Of a stretch of DNA of 27,440 bases, positions 10,030 through 20,000 are shown in pieces (position 1 is the first letter of the stretch; every line of letters starts with the position of its first letter). Position numbers and translations under genes: made by a program. Location: NCBI GenBank assembly GCA_015680685.1, contig MNCI01004806.1, positions 82,186 to 109,625 of the forward strand. Direction: 5' to 3'. This DNA comes from Gnetum montanum (taxonomy: Eukaryota; Streptophyta; Gnetopsida; Gnetales; Gnetaceae). The notes under the pieces are model-generated. The model saw only the letters and a program-made list of their open reading frames with translations, had not been told where the DNA came from and searched no databases.

Positions 10030-10039
10030 CATGGGGGTA
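10030..10039 (+). other. Polypurine tract of element B
   Basis: CATGGGGGTA immediately precedes the 3' LTR (TGCTAAGATGC). The same context occurs on the minus strand at 3920-3930 in A. Confidence 0.85.
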
Positions 10040-11073
10040 TGCTAAGATGCAATTTGCATAGGCTGCGATATCGCGTCATCCCCTGCGATATCGCGTACAC
10101 AATATCGTGGTGTGTCATCATATCTATAAATAAGAGGCAGCTCTCCCTTGTTTCCTCATCTTGTCTGGAAGTAGGGAAACTCTAGCAGATTAATCACTCC
10201 AGAGATAGATTATTTTCCATGTGCCCGCAGTAGGAGTCCTAAAGTGAATGAATCTTTATTCGAGCAACATTGTACTTGAACACAAGTTGTGTACGGTAAT
10301 AAAGATGAACTTCCTAGATAAACCTTGCAGTGCATGGAATAGGATTTATTTTAATGTTATTTATTGCTTTCTCTCTCTCACCCTTAAACTCCTAGAATGT
10401 GGAATGAGTACGACTTGATTATGAGCATCTAAGGATGTGTACGGATAATCAAGGAATCAGCTGCTCATGGCAATGCGGTATGAGTATGACTTGATTACAA
10501 GCATCTAAGTGTAACTACTTGGTAACCCAGTGGCATATCCAGGATCTATGTGTGGTAATCCTAGTGGTAGTCGTGCACCAAGATGTGTACGATTAGTCAA
10601 GGAATCAGCTGCTCATTTCACTTAGGCTAACTTAGATTCTCTCAATCCTTTCCTCCTAATTAAGTGCCTTAGTATGACCACTTTGAGCATGTGTGTTACG
10701 CGTGGTAATCCCAGTCACGATTAGCATTTGGTAGCCACAGTTGCATCGGTTCAGGGTGTGTACAGTAAGTGGGAACGAATGCTGATGCTAGGTAATTTAG
10801 ACTTAGTCATTAGTTAGAATTAGTAATAAGTTTCTCAACCCTTCACCTTGTTAGCATAGGAGACATAAAACATAAAAAGCTATAAAAATCATATACCTCG
10901 AACTTACTTAACCATACACCATGACAACTACAAGTAAGTCTGGGAAGACAACGAATGGTTAACCTTAAGTGTTCCATGCGGTGTGTAGGCATTTAGTCTA
11001 CGGAGTTTGACCAAATCACACATGCTACACTCGTTTCGTATGGTTGAGTGTAGGGGTACCTCGCCACTCATCA
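10040..11073 (+). repeat. 3' LTR of element B
   Basis: 1034 bp, pairing with 4976-6009. The first bases are TGCTAAGATGC where the 5' LTR has TGATGAGACAC, so its terminal inverted repeat has decayed. TATAAATA is at 10125-10132. Upstream are two perfect GCGATATCGC palindromes exactly 20 bp apart (10065-10074 and 10085-10094) and a third half-match at 10102-10107. It ends CCACTCATCA. The open frame across its start (9898-10185) is not a gene. Confidence 0.95.
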
Positions 11074-11078
11074 ATGGT
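11074..11078. repeat. Right target-site duplication of element B (ATGGT)
   Basis: Exact copy of 4971-4975, adjacent to the CA end of the 3' LTR. Element A sequence resumes here. Confidence 0.95.
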
Positions 11079-13126
11079 AGACTTCTAGCATAAGGCTTAG
11101 ACTTCCTTCATAGATAGATTTTAATTCTCTATGGCTAATTGTCTCAACATAGTATTTACCATGAAAAGCTACTTCTATTATTGATGAATGAATTCTTGCA
11201 TTTGTTACTTTTGTGTATCAACATTGTGTAGTTGATGATTTTCTACAGTCAGTGATTTGTTGTCCTACTGCATCTTAACCAAGTCCTTCTGAATAGAGTA
11301 GGTTTTTTCTTCTACTATAGATTGGTTGAAGATGACCATCATCATTTCTTCCTTAGCTTGTTTTAGTCATTCTTAAAGTTGTTGAAAAGATTCATCTCTG
11401 GTTGTTACTAGTCTAAGGAGTGCAAGATCAGCAAAATGGGCACACAGTTCAGCAACTTCCACCACCAAGTGTTGGTTTTGTGCTTAGGTCATTTCAAGTT
11501 ACCCTTTCAAGATGATGCACTTGTCCTTTGCTTCTAGCAGCTCTAACTAGGTTACAGTGATGCTGTCCAAAAAATTGAAGATATCTAGAATTTTTTGTTT
11601 GATCCCTACTAGTTAGTCCAAAAATTCTTCATGTTGGGCTACATTCAATCTTCCGCTAACCATTCCTAAAAATGTCTACACATCTTAAAGTGTAGGTACA
11701 TCTAGTATAGATGTCGCAAATGCATTAAGCGCTTTAGCAATTCTATCAGTGACTACTTCAGCAGTGATCTCCTACCCTTGGTGTTGCATCACCAGTACAG
11801 TTGCTCCCTTGTCTTCCTCCAAATGCATCGAAAAGGAGGTAGCATTTCTAGATATTTCTAGGAATAAATGGTGTTGAGATAAAGACACCATCACCTCTTA
11901 GGCATTGGGATCTAACCTTGTGGGAAATTACATTCTTTGGGTAGAGAATATTAGGCCACCTATTTCCATCTAGTTAATTGTTTGAGCCAACTCATTAAGA
12001 TGACTCATCGTAAGTTGATATACAAATGGATCTCTGCCACTTGTTCTTGCATGCTACTCCTGCTCATGCAAGAGCTACTCTTGGATTTCACGTAAGCCCT
12101 CAATGGTTACACAGGCCTCTACCAATGTTTCTTGAATAGGCAGTGGAGCTGGCAGCTACTACTCTCCTTCTATAGTCATGGTAGGTGTCTTTTCCTTCAT
12201 TATTTCAGATCATGAGCTCAAAGGAGCATGTCTGATCATGTCATTTGCATAGCAGATGATCCCTACCCTTTTACAAAGTTTTCAGATGAGGCATGAAAAA
12301 GGTAAGGTTTTCCTTCCACATTCATTTTCTTTGAAGTGCTTCTTAATCTCTAAATAAATTAGTTATGGAAGATTTGCTAGAAATCTCTTTCTTAGAGTGG
12401 TGCATGCTTGGGTTTAAAAGGTAATCACCTTGCTTGGTCTCACCATTAAATTGAGGTGGTAGGCCACAATTTTGAAATATATGTGTTCTATTGGTGTGAA
12501 TGCATCAAACTCCTTATGGTTGACCCCATAACACCGCTAAGTCCACTCCTTTTGGTCTTAGGGTCAACTTGTGTTGAAATTTTTGCCAGTTATGTCCCAG
12601 TATCAAGCAACCCCATCACTTGTGCGATAGCTTCAATTGATTAGGACACTTGAATATCCTTGATTTTCACTATGGAGCCTAGCCTTCTATTTTTCTAGAA
12701 GAGATATGTCTCTTCCATGTACCACTCCCCACTAGAAGTGATGACTGGCCACATAGGAGAGGTTTGCAATTTTGTTTTTACCTTTGCTAGAGCATGCTTT
12801 AAAAATGGCCTGAAATTTAGTTCCTAGAGAACTAAGCATTGGATCTCACGAGGCTTGATAGTATCAAGGCAGGCTTGTGTTAAAGTTACTTCAAGCCTTA
12901 GTATAGGTCCTGGTGCTTTCCCTCATTGTGATTATTTTGTTGGCACTTCTTCTTTAGGAATCTCTCAAACAGATTCCACTTTAGGCTTCTCTCAAAGAGG
13001 TCTCATTGCATGGGTCGCCTTTAGTAGCTCTCAGGCTTATTCTTGTTAGTTCCTTCTAGTTTTGGGCCATTTCTTCCTTAGTTGAGAGGGTCTTTCCTCC
13101 TATGGTTGTTTCGATCTTGCCATCAT
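11079..13126 (-). pseudogene. Element A additional ORF (aORF), N-terminal part, downstream of integrase
   Basis: A sense-strand ORF relic beginning ATGATGGCAAGATCG at 13126, directly after an AG dinucleotide. In one frame it reads MMARSKQP, then LEVTLTQACLDTIKPREIQC, FRPFLKHALAKVKTKLQTSP, SGEWYMEETYLF, LGSIVKIKDIQV and SIEAIAQVMGLLDTGT. It then shifts into IEHIYFKIVAYHLNLMVRPS near 12450, and later parts become coiled-coil-like (VVEVAELCAHFADLALLRLV near 11445, QQL and LKQAKEEMM). Most internal stops are TAA/TAG/TGA where Gln or Arg is plausible. B interrupts it at 11078, and the rest is at 4150-4975, about 950 codons in all. The position equals that of the Athila env-like and Tat extra ORFs. 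No homology to a named family is claimed. Confidence 0.6.
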
Positions 13127-15700
13127 CTATAATCACAACATAACCATAGGTTAGCAATTATTGTGTAACATGAAACAATTGGGATACCTTATCTCCTTAA
13201 GATAGTTACACTTGGCTAAGTTATGATTATGGTTGATTTAATCAATTTTAATCATCATTTTATTTATGTTTTAATGTTAATAAGTCATTCTAGAGGGTGT
13301 TGAAAGGGTTAACACTCAAAATTTGATAGTTTCGTATAATTGTATTCATTAACCCTTTGGGGAAGTTAGAAAAATTTTCAAAAACTTTCATTGTAAACCT
13401 TAAGGTTTGGTGCTCCCACAATGAAGAGCTTACCTCTGGTAGCTATAGAATAAAAGAATAGAGTGATTTGGACAAACGGTTGGAAACTTATGGGCTCTAG
13501 AAGGTTTTGGGCTTTGAAAAATGGCAAAAACTCCCCTCATGTTATGAAGTAAATAACAAAAAATTTTGAAGTATGTGGTGGTATTTATAGGATTTTTGGC
13601 ATGCGTCAACAAGGCTTAGTCAATGGGGCCTCATCGATGGGGTTGACTGCATCAAATGGACCTAATTGACGCAGTTGTTGACCACCATAAACTTCTATTG
13701 AATTTGGTCAAACTTCCAAAATACAAAAAAATTTTGAGTGAAATTGGGATCAAATGAAAGCATAAAAAACCACAAACATGATGAAAATAGTAGTAGAAGA
13801 GGGTATTTGAGTTTAGAAAATTGAGAAAGTTGATAAAATATTCTAGAGAACGAATATTATGGAAGTCTAAGGAGCACTTTGCAGGGTACACAATGGAATA
13901 TGCAAAAGATAGGATTGTAGTAATGTCAAAGGTAAGGAACTTAACTAACCAAGCCAAAAGATACACAAGTGGCTCCTCCCCATAGCAGGAACATTCCCTT
14001 TTTGCCTTTGAATAACCTCAACTAAGGAGTCTGTGGGCCCCTCAGTCAATTAATGGTTATGAAAAGTTAAGGACCAACCAGAAAGAATCTATCCAAGAAC
14101 TCTAACATGTCAAACTAAGACATGAAGCATAACATAGAAATTAGCAATGAAATGAGTTATGGCAACATAGATGGATGATTGAGAAGGTGGGATGAAATTC
14201 TAAATTAAGGTCATAAGAAGTCCCTTGTGGAGCTTTTGTTTAAAATGACTTGAGAAGATCCATCCTTAGTCCAAACCAAAACCAGCTTCTTTCAATGACT
14301 TTGCATTACCACTCCAAGATTGATCCACCTCCTTGACACATGAGAGTATTTCCACAAAACAACCACCATACCATAAGGAGAAGAAAAGAGAAGTAGGAAG
14401 TGAGAGAGGGCCTTAGTTAGAGGGGACCTTCAGGCATGGGTAACATGTATTTCTAGTCCCATAACCAGTGCTTGTAGCCTATTTATTTGTCTAAGGGGTG
14501 TGATTTGAATTCCCATCATGTTTTTTTGTTTTGTTTTTTTTATGGGAACCACACCATGCAAAGACTCTATTTGACTTCCTATAAGTGGTTGACATGGAAC
14601 AATAAGTAGTCAATGAGAAACACCCAAGCACTTAAGCAAGTAGAAGAGGATAAAGAGTATTGAGTCCCCTTGAANAAGTGGTTGACATGGAACAATAAGT
14701 AGTCAATGAGAAACACCCAAGCACTTAAGCAAGTAGAAGAGGATAAAGAGTATTGAGTCCCCTTGAAGTCACATCTTGCACAAACCTTTGAATCCTTCCC
14801 AATTTCGGAAATTACCAAGGTCATTAATTGATTAAAAGTTTCTTTAATGAAAGGGACCTCAAACTTCCATAACAAGGAAAACCATAGAGTTTGTGGATGA
14901 GTGGATGTCATGGACTCACTACTTGTTACATGAAAAATAAACTATGTCCTAGTCATCAAACATCATAATTCAAAAATAGAAACTAGACATTGACAATCAC
15001 AAGATTAAACACAAACTATCATTAGTAAATAGCAACATTGGCACTGTGTTTTGTGATAATAAAGCATTTTTATTAGCAAAAATAATGAAAATTCACACTC
15101 AAACCAAACAAAGTAAAATATATAAGAAAGTGTGGATTATCCACAAAAGATTCAAATGTACTAACGATGGTGCAAAACAAAAAATGGTGTAAAATGGAAA
15201 AAATTTGAAAATCAAAAATTTATAAAATAAATAACTTGTAAATTCAAAAATGTGGAAAACAAAAAGTAGAAAAATTGAGAGGCCATATAGATGGTTAGCA
15301 GGAAAGGCCATCTCCCCCATGATTGAGTTAGAAGGAGGAAATTTAAAAAATTCAATGTGGTTGTCCATTTGTTGAGGTGGTAGTTACACTGGCTTATCTT
15401 CATTCTAGGAAAGGTTTCACTTGTTGGATGTTGACCAACTACTTTTTATATGGGCACTTAGGCTTGTAGATTGACATGATCCTAGAGGGAAAGGTTTGTT
15501 CAATTATATAAGGTCCTTTCCACAATGTTTGGAACTTTGTCTTCTAGGGTATGTGTGTGGGGTTTCAATAGAGAACCTTATCTCTCAGTTGAAATTTCAC
15601 TTGCTATATTTTGAGGTCATTAAGTTGCTTGTTAAATTTCTTGTGCATTTCATTCAAATATAGGGCCACTAATGAGTTCTCATCTAGCACATTAAGGTTG
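13127..15700 (-). other. Element A non-coding block between integrase and aORF
   Basis: About 2.6 kb without a supportable ORF. It aligns with B 8075-9674, despite B having lost the genes on both sides. It contains TCATGGGGGAGATGGCC on the minus strand at about 15305-15321 (PPT-like), an AT-rich tract at 15080-15260, CTACCAGAGGT on the minus strand at about 13432-13442 and an artefactual duplication at 14583-14767. The frames at 13652-13966, 14579-14911 and 15099-15403 show no protein character. Confidence 0.6.
14583..14767. repeat. Exact 92-bp duplication around a single N (probable assembly artefact)
   Basis: 14583-14674 and 14676-14767 are identical in my reading (both start AAGTGGTTGACATGG and end GTCCCCTTGAA), separated by one N at 14675. 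The homologous stretch of element B (around 8550) has one copy. An unmerged overlap between two contig ends joined with a minimal gap explains this best. Confidence 0.85.
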
Positions 15701-16530
15701 ATCTATCTTTTTCTTTGTGCTAGACTTAAGTCAAGATTCAAATTGTAGGCTATTGAGAGTGTACAAAGCTTGGATTGAATCAAAGCATTAGTAGTTTTCC
15801 ATACACTAGCTCATAGGGAGAGTAGTCAATAGGAAGTTTCCATGTTGAGTGACAGGCCCAAAGGGCATCATTGAGTTTTGTGCTCCAATCTCTCCTATAT
15901 TTGCTAAGGGTCCTTGTTAGGATTTTTGTGATCTCCCTATTAGTTACCTCTACTTGACCATTAGCTTGGGGGTAATAAGGTGTTGTTAATTTATGTTCAA
16001 CCCCTAAGCATTGCATACTTTTTCAAAAAGTGACATCTGTAAAGTGAGTTCCATTGTTAGAAAGTAGTGCACATGGCATCCCAAACCTATTTACAACATA
16101 TTGTTGTAAAAATCTAGTAGCAATGAATGATGTACAATCATTGGTGGCTGGTACTTCTTCCCATTTTGTGCAGTAGTCAACTACTATGATGACATATGCC
16201 TTTCCATTGGACATGGGTGTGATGGGATCCATAAAGTCTATGCTCCATATGTCAAAGGGCTCTAGTGGTTGAATCCATTGTTATGGACCCTCCATTCATG
16301 TGATCATCCCACCATCTCATTGATAGCACTCACAAGATCAGACAAATTGATGAGCATCCTTGAAGATTATAAGCTAATAGTATCCTACCATCAGAATTTT
16401 TATGGTGGTGTGTCTCCCTGCATAATGGCCTTTACAAGGGCCTTCGTAAGCATCCTAGAGAACACATAATTGATTCATTTTAGGGACACACCAATGAACC
16501 AAGCCATAAGCACATACCTTGTATAGGTGT
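15701..16530 (-). pseudogene. Element A integrase (DDE core)
   Basis: The minus-strand translation gives the N-terminal region around 16530-16300 (with EGPCKGHYAGRHTT, degenerate). The core follows: WSIDFMDPITP (16210-16244, first catalytic Asp), VVDYCTKWEEVPA, then LLSNNGTHFTDVTF near 16030-16070, where the second catalytic Asp of the usual S-D-N-G-T-H-F is Asn. The third acidic residue is in PYYPQANGQVEVTNREI (about 15935-15985), followed by YSPYELVYGK at 15790-15820. The core is split by a frameshift between 16023 and 16016. With a catalytic residue changed and the frame broken, it is inactive. The family is Ty3/gypsy integrase, which inserts element cDNA into the genome. Confidence 0.85.
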
Positions 16531-16556
16531 TCGTTGATTTTCATGAAATATTTGGC

Positions 16557-17130
16557 CTAATGAAGTAATTGTTGCTTCTTTCTAAAGTCAAGATCTTGTG
16601 GCATCTCTTGAGTGAGAAGATAGGTAAGGATGTCATTGTACCATGTTGGTTCTATGGGCACTTGATCATTTATTACTCCTGTAAAAAGAAGTTCATATGG
16701 AAATTGATCAAAGAGCAGACTCTCCTCCTTTTTATTATCCCATCTTAGTTGAGAGAGATGGTCGACAACCACTTTCTCATATCCTTTCTGATCTATCACT
16801 GTGAGATCGAATTCTTGCAAGATCATGAGCCATTGTATGATACAAGGGCTCACCGCTTGGCTATTGTTCAGGAAGCGGATGACACTATGATATGTGTGCA
16901 TAAATACTTTATAACCAAGTACATAGGACCTAAACTTTTCAAGAGCATACACCATTGCTATCAGTTCTTTCTTAGTTGTGGTGTAATTCAACTATGCACC
17001 CACAATTCTTTAGCTCACATAGTGGATGTAATATGGACGCTTCTTATCATCCAACTACATAAGTATGGCTTCCAAGGCATAATTAGAGGCATCCATCATT
17101 ATGTGGAATGGTCTAGACCAATCTAGTGCC
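16557..17130 (-). pseudogene. Element A RNase H domain
   Basis: The clearest piece is the frame at 16557-16991: YTTTKKELIAMVYALEKFRS (usual YTTTEKELLAVVFALDKFR), LGYKVFMHTYHSVIRFL (the usual Y-T-D-H has lost its Asp, reading T-Y-H), IIQWLMILQEFDLTVIDQKG and VVVDHLSQL (the V-A-D-H-L-S motif). The upstream part around 17000-17130 is degenerate. This domain degrades the RNA template after reverse transcription and follows RT directly, as in all Ty3/gypsy elements. The remaining residues to 16557 form the connector to integrase. Confidence 0.85.
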
Positions 17131-17350
17131 CATAGAATTGGAGTTTCTACAAGTTTTTCTTTTAATTGTTGAAATGCATGTTTGCATTCCTTGGTCTAGA
17201 TGAATGGAGCATATTCCTTCATAAGCTCAACCAACGACTTTGCAATCTTAGATAAATTCTCTATAAATTGTCGATAGTATCTAGTGTGTCCAAGGAATGA
17301 CTGAACATCTTTGATAGTTTTTGGTTTGTAGGTTATTCCTTGGATGACCC

Positions 17351-17975
17351 TTATTTTTTAGGGCCTAACTCAATTCTTGCTTGCGAGATTTTATGCCCCA
17401 ATACAATGCCTTCTTGGACCATGAGATGACTCTTTTGCCAATTAATCCTAAGGTTTGTTTCAACACATCTCTTCAATACTTGTTTAAGGAGGTCCAAGGC
17501 TTGCTGAAATGTAGCTCCATAATCCATGAAGACTTCCACACCACTACCAATCTGCTACTAAAAAATGCTAAGGACCAAGCATTAAGATGTTGTAGGAGCA
17601 TTGCACAAATAAAATGACATCTTAAAATATGCAACAGTCCCCCAGGGACTCATGAACGTTGTCTTGGCTTAATCTTCTGATGTAATTTGGATTTGGTTAT
17701 AACCACTATAACCATCCAAGAATTAATAATAGCAATGCCTGGAGATGATGTCCAACACTTGATCCACACATGGTAATGGAAAATGATCTTTGAATGTTAT
17801 CATGTTCAATAGTCTAAAGTTGATGCAGACTTGCCATCTTTCTTTGGCACAATTACAAGTGGGTTGATCCACTCACTATCCATGATGGAATAGATGAACC
17901 CTACCTTGAGAAGTTGTTATATTTCCTTCTTAATGATCTACTTCAATTTGGGGTTCGGCTGCCTCTATAACTACC
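17351..17975 (-). pseudogene. Element A reverse transcriptase
   Basis: The minus strand reads, in order, DSEWINPLVIVPKKDGK (about 17850-17905), the R-V-C-I-N-F-R-L-L-N motif split by a one-base shift, FKDHFPLPCVDQVLD (about 17755-17800), FLDGYSGYNQI (about 17690-17720), then VFMDYGATFQQAL (17500-17535) and LRINWQKSHLMVQEGIVLGH (17385-17445). The usual FMDDF active site reads FMDYG, so one catalytic Asp is lost. Several frameshifts and stops occur. Typical of plant Ty3/gypsy RT with a long C-terminal connection. Confidence 0.88.
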
Positions 17976-18539
17976 TTATTGGCTTCATGGCTGGGTGTGT
18001 AAATGTGATGCTGGCATATCCATGGATTGATTCCAGTTAGCTTGGGATATGACCAAGTAAAGGCTATTGGCCACTTATTAGCCACTTATAATAGCTTTTC
18101 TTTTTGTTCAAGAGCAAGTTTGGCATTAATTATGACTGGCTTTTGATTGTTCAAAAATGCATACTCCATGCTAGCTGGTAGAGTTTTCAACTCTAGGGAT
18201 TCCTACTTGAAGTTATCAGGAATTTCTAACTCTCCCTAACAAGTATCATCATCTTCATCATCAAAGAGTTGGTGATGAACTTGCTCAAGTTCATCCATGC
18301 CTTTGACATAAGCACATGTCAGACTCTCGGTTCCATGCGTAATGTGCTACTATGAAAGTTAGTTGTTAACCACTGGGTGCCCTCCTATTTTATGACTATT
18401 GTGTATAAACACCTTTGGACATCTTATTCATGTGCATACTAACTACATGCTTTAATGAATGCACTTTTGATGAACTAGATCTTTTACATGCAATTACATT
18501 GGTTATCGATGTACGCGATACATGGAACATGCTTCTTCT

Positions 18540-18985
18540 CTAAACATTCAAATTCATTTTCCTTAGAGATTTCCAAGGAGAGGTCCCTTATACCTATTTA
18601 CACATCTACTATGCTCAACCAAGCTTTTTCCATAATGATGGAAAAGTCACCTTTGTAGTTCTCAACCTTAATCATCAGAAAATCAATAGGATATGACCAC
18701 CCACTAATTGTGGTCACAATGTCTTCCACTAATCCTAAAGGAATACTGATTGATTGGTCTACCAATTCTAAATGGATGTTGCTCTTCTTAAGAGGAGATA
18801 GGTTCTAGGCCTTGTACATTTCATGAGAGATGAAATTAACTCTAGAACCATAATCAAGAAGAGCCTTGCATGGCTCATGTCCAACGTTCTACAAGTAAAT
18901 GAGAGAACTTCTTGGGTTAGATGTTTTCATGGGAAGGTTGCCAACCTCAATCCAATCAGAAACAACATGAGTTAGCATCACAGTG
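18540..18985 (-). pseudogene. Element A protease
   Basis: The translation matches B's protease: VMLTHVVSDWIEVGNL (about 18940-18985), KALLDYGSRVNFISHEMY (about 18825-18880), SNIHLELVDQSISIPLGLVE and FSIIMEKAWLSIVDV. The D-S-G triad reads D-Y-G and the I-M-G-R-A-W-L motif reads I-M-E-K-A-W-L, so both key motifs have decayed. The region 17976-18540 is a degenerate protease-RT linker with no clear domain. Confidence 0.82.
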
Positions 18986-20000
18986 CAGATTTGAGATGAC
19001 ACTTGGTTTGAAGGGCTCTTGATTATATTTGATGTAGAGGATGAGGGTGTTGGAGATGTAGGGCAACTAGCCATATTAGGTTGTGAGGGTTTGGAAGGAC
19101 TGTTGGGTTAGAAGAAGGATCATTTCCTAGAACGATTATCCAAACCACTTGGCTGAAAGATTGATTATGAATGTATAGCCATTATAGCATTTTGTTGTTG
19201 TGATTGTGGAGGAATTTCACCCTGCATGAATGGAGCATGAGGTAACTAGGTTGAGGGTGAAGGGATGTGTGCAAACGGATGCAAAGGATGGTATGGATAT
19301 GGGTTCTTTCCTCAAGTAGATGGTGAATGTGTTTGGTGGTACTTTATAGGATAATAGTAATGTTGAAATGAGTCATGGCTTATAGAACTTCTTGGAGAGA
19401 TGGGTTGTTGAACATAGTACTCATGTAGATCTAGTTACTTATAAGGGTACTGCTGTCTTGGTGGTGGCATTCCCCACAATTGTGATTGATGCCATTGTTG
19501 GTATTGCTCATAGAATTGTGGTGGAACTCCACATGGATAATAAGCTTTTTGATGCTAGTGGAACTACCTTAGATTTCCTTGAGGATATGGCAATCATCTG
19601 GGTGCTTGCCTCCTTGCTAGTCACAGATTCAATGTGTACATCCTAGACTCTTGTAAGTGTGACATCACATGGCAACACCCCTTTAGATGTTTGTATTGAT
19701 AGATGTCACAACCAGTATCATCATTAAAGTCAATTTCCACAACTTCTTTTATTGCAGTAGCCTTGCCCTTACCTCCTTGGTAGGCACATTTAGCTTCTTT
19801 TCATCTCTTGTGTTCACGATCATTATTCTATTCTTTGGATGCTTCTGCAATTTTCATAGTAGTTTGGAATTTCTCATCCAAAGAGTCCCATAATTTGTCA
19901 ACCTTTGTTGAAATATCATAAATAGATTTTTGTATAGAAAAGGTTTTTCTATTTACCACCTCATCAAGTGCTGCATCCTCCTCATCACAGAATTAAACCT
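18986..20000 (-). pseudogene. Element A gag C-terminal region and linker
   Basis: Low-complexity, Pro/Gln/Tyr/Ser-rich translation, for instance PPQFYEQYQQWHQSQLWGMP near 19480 and MASCPTSPTPSSSTS near 19030-19074, broken by stops. Around 19645-19710 it reads CDIYQYKHLKGCCHVMSH, which may be a broken CCHC zinc knuckle with the second Cys changed to Tyr. Plus-strand frames here (19392-19646, 19687-19893, 19930-20115) are antisense shadows. Confidence 0.55.

Larger units (their letters stand above)
4976..11073 (+). mobile_element. Element B: non-autonomous Ty3/gypsy LTR retrotransposon nested in A
   Basis: A structurally complete 6098-bp plus-strand element: two LTRs of 1034 bp each, a tRNA-Asp PBS, a polypurine tract and a perfect ATGGT TSD. 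The internal region (4030 bp) encodes only a gag N-terminal part and a retropepsin-like protease. There is no RT, RNase H or integrase. Gag N-terminus, protease, 3' non-coding block, aORF start and PPT all align with element A, so B is an internally deleted relative of A's lineage. Over a short stretch the LTRs differ at roughly 8-10% of sites by eye, mostly transitions, so the insertion is old. Confidence 0.93.

Noticed and set aside
9898-10185. 95-codon ORF spanning the PPT and the start of the 3' LTR of B, similar to 4903-5121
   Set aside because: It crosses a structural boundary (PPT/LTR), and the likeness to 4903-5121 comes from the LTR copies.
14579-14911. 110-codon minus-strand ORF with an internal tandem peptide repeat
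   Set aside because: The repeat is the 92-bp duplication around the N. The homologous region in B has no such ORF.
15099-15403. Phe-rich hydrophobic frames that could suggest a membrane (env-like) protein
   Set aside because: They arise from the T-rich tract of the non-coding block. B has the same T-rich DNA with no open frame.
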